Position numbers and translations under genes: made by a program. Below the pieces are notes generated by a model. The model was given only the letters and a program-made list of their open reading frames with translations, searched no databases and was not told where the DNA came from. Positions 38,324 through 42,773 of a stretch of DNA of 42,773 nt are shown here, in pieces (within the stretch, counting starts at the first letter, position 1; every line of letters begins with the position of its first letter). The DNA comes from an uncultured bacterium (GTDB taxonomy: Bacteria > Bacillota > Clostridia > Christensenellales > Borkfalkiaceae): the NCBI GenBank assembly GCA_949746255.1, contig CATKAP010000202.1:1-42773 (forward strand), read 5' to 3'.

Positions 38324-41293
38324 ATGAGCAAATTAGCTAAGCTCATAGTCAATTTTGCGTTGATTGCCATACTTGTGATTGGTATGATTGTAGGTAACGT
38401 AATAATTTTTCGCTATGAGCAGGAAGTTTCGTCGCTGCTTTCTCCGCCTATCGTGGATAACGAAGCGGTGGAACTCAGCAGCAGTACGGGACAGGCGATG
38501 TCCAAACGTATTATGGAGGAGGGCGCGGTTTTATTGAAAAACGAAAACAATTGCCTGCCCTTGAATTATGCCGAAACTAAGAACGTAAACGTGTTCGGTT
38601 GGCGTTCCATAGACTGGATTTACGGCAGCGAAGGGCAAAACGCTTCAGGCGGAGTTGCTCCCGAGGACGGTGATTTCAGTAAAAACGTGGATATTTATAA
38701 GGCGTTGAACAGTTACGGAATTAATTATAACAAACGCCTTTACGATATGTATTACGATTATAAGAAACCCGACCATCAGAGCGCCAATTTAAGGGGTACT
38801 TTTATAGGCAACCTTATTCCGCTCAGAGACCCTAAAATTTCCGATAAAAGATATTATAGCGACGATTTGTTGGAGTACAGTAAAAATTATTCCGATACGG
38901 CGCTTGTTGTTTTAGGCAGAATGGCGGGCGAGGCAATGAACTGTTCGCCCGATTCGCAAACAAAAACTGGACCGGGAGTAAGCAACGACAATACCCGCCA
39001 ATATATGGAAATTTCCACCGAGGAAGAAGAACTTTTAACCTGGTGCGGAGCAAACTTTGAAAAGGTAATCGTGCTTTTGAACATGGCGAATCCCTTCGAA
39101 TGCGGCTTCCTTGAAACCATACCGGGTCTTGACGCATGTATGTATATCGGCTTCACGGGTACCCGCGGCGCTTCCGCTTTGCCGTCGTTACTGTACGGCG
39201 ACGTTTCCCCGTCCGGCAGAACGGTGGATACCTTTGCTTACGATATGTTTACAAATCCGGGAAACGTATTTCTGGATAAAGCATATACCGACTACGGCGA
39301 CAACTATATGGACATAGTCGAGAATATCTATATCGGTTATAAATGGTATGAAACCGCCGACGCCGAAGGCATATGGTCGGAAGTAAACAATAAATTCGGC
39401 AAGGGATACGAGGGGGTTGTGCAATTCCCCTTCGGCTTCGGCAAATCGTATACGAATTTCGAGTGGACGGTAAACGAAATTTCCGTTGAACCGGGAAGCG
39501 ATATAGACGCGTCCGCAAAAATCAATTTCAAAATGACCGTTAAAAATACGGGAACGGTTGCGGGTCGCGAAACCGTGCAGATTTATCTTACCGCGCCTTA
39601 TACGGATAACGGAATAGAAAAATCTTACGTTTCCTTGGTTGGCTTTAATAAAACCAACGTGATAGAGCCCGGTAAAGAAACGGAAATTACCGTGGAAACG
39701 GACGCTTATGACTTTTTATCTTACGACTGCTACGATAAAAATAAAAACGGGTTCAAAGGTTATGAGCTCGAAGAGGGAACATATACCCTTAAACTCATGA
39801 CCGATTCCCATACAATAAACACGGTCAATTACAAAGGCGAGCGCGTTGCGGGCGCATTCGATTTCAACGTGCCCGAAACCATTAAAGTTAAAAACGACCC
39901 CGTTACGGGCTCCGAGGTCGGCAATTTGTTCACGGGCGAGGACGCCGTGGATGCAACTCCGATAGACGCGAACGACGGAAGTTTTACGGCGGATATACCG
40001 TGGTTTACCCGCAAATCGCTTCCCAAACCCGAACAGTTTAAAGAACTCAACAAGGCAAGAGCGTGCACGCCTTCGGCAAAATTCAACCCCGCAGACTACT
40101 CCGCGAGAGCTGCCGCATGGGATAACGCGACAACGGACGAATTCGGCGACCCCGTAAATAATTCGGCGGTTACCTGGAATGCGAATAACGGCAAAAAACT
40201 TGCCGTAAACGGAATAATAACCGACCTTGGCAAAAAGCTCGGCGCGAATTACGACGACCCCGAATGGGATTCCGTACTCGACCAGCTTTCCCCTTCGGAA
40301 GTGGTAAACGTTATAAACCGTTATTACGGCAGTAAAGAAATTAATTCGGTAGGTAAACCTTATCTCAAAGATTTGGACGGACCCGCTCAGATAGGCGGTT
40401 TCGTGGATGTCCTTCCCCGCGGAACGGGTTATCCCACCATGGTGGTAATAGCGCAGACGTGGAATCCCAATCTTGCTTACGAATTCGGCAAGGCTTACGG
40501 CGACGATATGAAAGCCGTCGGCTGTACGGGAGTATGGGGATGGGCCATCGATTTGCACAGAAGCTCGCTTTTCGGCAGAAATCACGAATCGCCTTCCGAA
40601 GACCCCGTGCTTTGCGGAGTGATAATTTCCAACGCGGTAAAGGGACTCGGCACGAGAGGGCGTTACAGTTTCCTTAAACACTTCGCTCTCTACGGCTACG
40701 GCGGAAGCGATATATGGCTTACGGAACAGGCGCTCAGAGAAAATTATTTAAGACCTTTCCGTAAAGCGTTTGTCGAAGGCGGGGCGCTCGGCTGCATGAC
40801 GACGTATCAGGGCGTAGGCGCGGAACACTCGGAAACTACGGTTGCGTTGCTTACGGGCGTTCTCAGAAAGGAATGGAAGTTTAAAGGCGCGATAACCACC
40901 GACTATATAGGCACTAATTCTTATTGCGATTCTATATTGCGTTGCGGCGGAAACTTCGGTATGGGCGTAAATCTCTCCATAGGTAATTATAACGAGGGTT
41001 CTTCCAACCGTTTACAGAACAGACTGAGGGAAAGCGCTAAGCAAGTGCTTTATATGTGGCTCAGAGCTGATTATAACGAAAGACAGTATCTTGCCAATCC
41101 CGATAAAGCCGAAGTTTATATAGCTTCCACTTCCATAAACTCGTGGAGTTGGTGGCAGCCTCTCGTTTATTCGCTTGATGTGGTCGTCAGCGTGGGTTGC
41201 GCGCTTTGGGCGGCGCTCGTGCTCATAAACGTATTTATGAAATCTCCCGACAAGCGTAAAGCCGAGGACGGGACGGAAGGAGGAGAAATATGA
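38324..41293 (+). CDS. Second membrane-anchored GH3-family protein, reversed domain order
   Basis: A 989-residue GH3 homologue with an N-terminal anchor (about 7-29) and a C-terminal helix (about 948-972). Order: alpha/beta sandwich (about 55-380, GAVLLKNENNCLPL), fibronectin III (about 395-495, MTVKNTGTVAGRETVQIYL), TIM barrel (about 640-925). The nucleophile motif FKGAITTDYIGT has Asp860, and SSLFGRNHESPSEDP is kept. The usual KHF-x-x-N-x-Q-E-x-x-R segment is replaced by KHFALYGYGGSDIWLTEQ, so part of the substrate-binding set is missing. It may have a different specificity or reduced activity. AGGAGG lies six bases before ATG 38324. Its stop overlaps the next gene (ATGA). Confidence 0.84.
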   Translation: MSKLAKLIVNFALIAILVIGMIVGNVIIFRYEQEVSSLLSPPIVDNEAVELSSSTGQAMSKRIMEEGAVLLKNENNCLPLNYAETKNVNVFGWRSIDWIYGSEGQNASGGVAPEDGDFSKNVDIYKALNSYGINYNKRLYDMYYDYKKPDHQSANLRGTFIGNLIPLRDPKISDKRYYSDDLLEYSKNYSDTALVVLGRMAGEAMNCSPDSQTKTGPGVSNDNTRQYMEISTEEEELLTWCGANFEKVIVLLNMANPFECGFLETIPGLDACMYIGFTGTRGASALPSLLYGDVSPSGRTVDTFAYDMFTNPGNVFLDKAYTDYGDNYMDIVENIYIGYKWYETADAEGIWSEVNNKFGKGYEGVVQFPFGFGKSYTNFEWTVNEISVEPGSDIDASAKINFKMTVKNTGTVAGRETVQIYLTAPYTDNGIEKSYVSLVGFNKTNVIEPGKETEITVETDAYDFLSYDCYDKNKNGFKGYELEEGTYTLKLMTDSHTINTVNYKGERVAGAFDFNVPETIKVKNDPVTGSEVGNLFTGEDAVDATPIDANDGSFTADIPWFTRKSLPKPEQFKELNKARACTPSAKFNPADYSARAAAWDNATTDEFGDPVNNSAVTWNANNGKKLAVNGIITDLGKKLGANYDDPEWDSVLDQLSPSEVVNVINRYYGSKEINSVGKPYLKDLDGPAQIGGFVDVLPRGTGYPTMVVIAQTWNPNLAYEFGKAYGDDMKAVGCTGVWGWAIDLHRSSLFGRNHESPSEDPVLCGVIISNAVKGLGTRGRYSFLKHFALYGYGGSDIWLTEQALRENYLRPFRKAFVEGGALGCMTTYQGVGAEHSETTVALLTGVLRKEWKFKGAITTDYIGTNSYCDSILRCGGNFGMGVNLSIGNYNEGSSNRLQNRLRESAKQVLYMWLRADYNERQYLANPDKAEVYIASTSINSWSWWQPLVYSLDVVVSVGCALWAALVLINVFMKSPDKRKAEDGTEGGEI

Positions 41294-42773
41294 AATTTTT
41301 GAATTTATTCCGTAACAAACTGTTCGTAAGTTTGGTTGCGGTAGGCGTTTCGGTAATTGTTATAATTACTTCGGTACTTTCCATAATGCTTCCTTCTTAC
41401 AACTCATGGAAAAAATATTACGACGCCGCCATAGCGGAGAGGGAAGAACAAAAGCGCGTTCAGGGGTTGCCTTTGGAGCTTATGGGTATAAGCGCGGAAC
41501 TTGCCGAAAACGTTACGTATTACGATAACGGCAAAGCTGCTCCCGTTAACGGCGATTTCAACGTAAGAGCTCATTTTACCGAAAAGGGTAAAGAATTCGA
41601 CGAAATTTTAAAGCCCGACGCGTTTGAAATTTCTGTTCCGGCAAACTTCCGTTCCAAAGGAGGAAACGTTCGGATAAGTTATACGTTTACTCCCGAGGCA
41701 AATGAGGAAGAAACTCCCGAACCCGTCGTTAAAACGGCTGAAGTAGAATGTTCTTTGGAAAAAGTAATGCCCGTTTCCATAAGTTTGAAAGAAAATCCTT
41801 ACCGCGTGTATTACACTGATAACATGGCGTTTGACGCGGAAGGTATGAAAGCGACCGTAAAATTCAACGACGGTTCTACCGAGCTTGTCGGCGCTAAAGA
41901 ATTTTCGGCGTCCGAAGAAAATCTTACCGCAGGCACGGAAAAGGTCGACGTCAAATGGCACAGGGGCGGCACTGAATTCAATATGGAAGTTCCCGTTAAA
42001 GTCGTTACCGCGGCGGAATACGACGACGGCTACGTAATAGCGGTAAGACCGGAAGGCACGGTTTATTTGGAACCGGGCGCGTTGACTTCCGAGGCGATGC
42101 CGGCAGTGCGCGGAACTTATGAAAGCGGCAACAGACTGCTGCTTACTTCCGACAAGTGCACGGTGAAAGGCAACACGGAAAGGGCGTCGTACTATAAAAA
42201 ATGCATACTCACGGTTTTGCTTAAAGACGATCCCAATATTTTCCACAAAACAGCGGCGATAGTAAAAAGCGGACTCGAAGCCGAAACCGCCGTTACCGAA
42301 CATATCACCGTCGGCGAGGTTAACGACGAAAACGGAAAGGTAACGGTCGTCACTCCCGAAAACGGCGGTAAAAAATCTTTCAATATCGAAGCCGAAACCA
42401 TATTCAAGCCCGATATGACTATGCGCGTCGCGGTCAAAGCGGACGCGGCAAGAAGCGTTATAGATCTTGCAGACGTAATGACCATGACGGTTAACGGAAG
42501 GTCGTATAAAATTCCCCGCTCAACATTGTTGAGCACGTCCGCCGCGGCGGACGAAGAATACTTATTTGTCGAAGTAAGTATTCCCGCGCCCGTTCTCAAT
42601 GCAGGTACGGCAAACAAGGTGGAATTCGCTTTTAAAGGCGAGGACTGTTCGAAACTTTTAATAGACAGATTCTCTCTGGAATCGGGCTATAAGGGAACTT
42701 TCTACGCATCTACGGAAGAATATCTCGTTTCCAACGCGGCAAGCGGCTCGTCAACGCAATTTGATTACGAAAT
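41290..42773 (+). CDS. Membrane-anchored protein with Ig-like (Big) regions, 3' end outside window
   Basis: At least 494 residues, open to the right edge. The N-terminus has a basic start and one transmembrane helix (about 11-33), then an external, beta-rich chain. Residues about 170-235 (NPYRVYYTDNMAFDAEGM, then VKFNDGST) are typical of a bacterial Ig-like Big_3 unit, and other beta domains follow. The anchor segment (VGVSVIVIITSV with PSY after it) resembles that of the first GH3 at 11788 (IIITSV, MPTY). AGGAGAAAT precedes ATG 41290, which overlaps the GH3 stop by 4 bases. It may be a further surface enzyme or binding protein; the catalytic part, if any, is not in view. Confidence 0.8.
   Translation, partial: MKFLNLFRNKLFVSLVAVGVSVIVIITSVLSIMLPSYNSWKKYYDAAIAEREEQKRVQGLPLELMGISAELAENVTYYDNGKAAPVNGDFNVRAHFTEKGKEFDEILKPDAFEISVPANFRSKGGNVRISYTFTPEANEEETPEPVVKTAEVECSLEKVMPVSISLKENPYRVYYTDNMAFDAEGMKATVKFNDGSTELVGAKEFSASEENLTAGTEKVDVKWHRGGTEFNMEVPVKVVTAAEYDDGYVIAVRPEGTVYLEPGALTSEAMPAVRGTYESGNRLLLTSDKCTVKGNTERASYYKKCILTVLLKDDPNIFHKTAAIVKSGLEAETAVTEHITVGEVNDENGKVTVVTPENGGKKSFNIEAETIFKPDMTMRVAVKADAARSVIDLADVMTMTVNGRSYKIPRSTLLSTSAAADEEYLFVEVSIPAPVLNAGTANKVEFAFKGEDCSKLLIDRFSLESGYKGTFYASTEEYLVSNAASGSSTQFDYE

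Noticed and set aside
39716-40681. Long minus-strand ORF of about 321 codons inside the second GH3
   Set aside because: Antisense to a well-supported gene with clear GH3 motifs. The translation has no recognisable domain, is rich in Arg/Val/Tyr as codon shadows are, and has no ribosome site.
41608-42303. Minus-strand ORF of about 231 codons near the right edge
   Set aside because: It is antisense to the partial Big-domain gene, whose + frame is open from 41290 to the end with a ribosome site and membrane anchor.
1-42773. CRISPR arrays, tRNA/rRNA genes, IS elements or prophage
   Set aside because: No regularly spaced repeats, cloverleaf-like sequences, transposase motifs or phage structural genes were seen on either strand.

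Overview
The window is 42.8 kb of chromosome from a low-to-mid-GC, Gram-positive-type anaerobe, most likely an uncultured gut-associated Clostridia lineage. A placement near Christensenellales is only a guess. The support is strong AGGAGG ribosome sites, sigma-A promoters with 17-bp spacers, a class II galT, AgrC-like kinases paired with LytTR regulators, bL27 with an N-terminal extension, and lipoproteins and membrane-anchored glycosidases in place of an outer-membrane system. I see no phage, IS element, tRNA, rRNA or CRISPR array.

Layout. 1-63 is the 3' end of an upstream gene. 171-7806 is a complete galactoside operon: intracellular GH2 glycosidase, GPH-family sugar symporter, galT, galK, galM. 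7961-9430 is a remnant of a surface protein that begins in the middle of a carbohydrate-binding-like fold. 9548-14897 is an operon of a lipoprotein, a four-helix membrane protein and a membrane-tethered GH3 with reversed domain order. 14899-17167 is a two-component system (AgrC-like kinase, then LytTR regulator). 17171-23779 is a five-gene cassette: two SGNH proteins carrying BspA-like repeats, a small membrane protein, an AlgI/DltB-type MBOAT acyltransferase and an acyl-CoA-synthetase-like enzyme. It looks like a surface O-acylation system without a carrier protein. 23793-26280 holds an iron-dependent alcohol dehydrogenase and galE, transcribed divergently from two perfect consensus promoters. 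26302-27674 holds a GNAT acetyltransferase and rpmA/rplU. 27730-31907 is a mixed stretch of small genes: a broken ORF, an XRE regulator, a helical protein, a three-helix membrane protein, a membrane-anchored PBP-like protein, a lipoprotein, an XRE-membrane protein and a SecB-like chaperone. 31992-34286 is RNase G plus an AraC-type regulator. Then come a YjbR-family gene, a KDG-kinase-like sugar kinase, a second two-component system (LytTR regulator, then kinase), a second reversed GH3, and the start of a membrane-anchored protein with Ig-like regions that runs off the end.

How the parts fit. The galactose genes plus galE form a full Leloir pathway. The most interesting signal is regulatory: an eight-base motif, ACGAACGG or close variants, occurs as direct repeats exactly 21 bp apart upstream of three transcription units: the GH3-1 operon, the first two-component operon and the acylation cassette. 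The reverse complement fits the published LytTR-site consensus, and 21 bp is the expected spacing for a LytTR dimer. This suggests one sensor controlling its own synthesis, a surface glycosidase and a surface-polymer modification system. A different 21-bp-spaced repeat lies upstream of the second two-component system.
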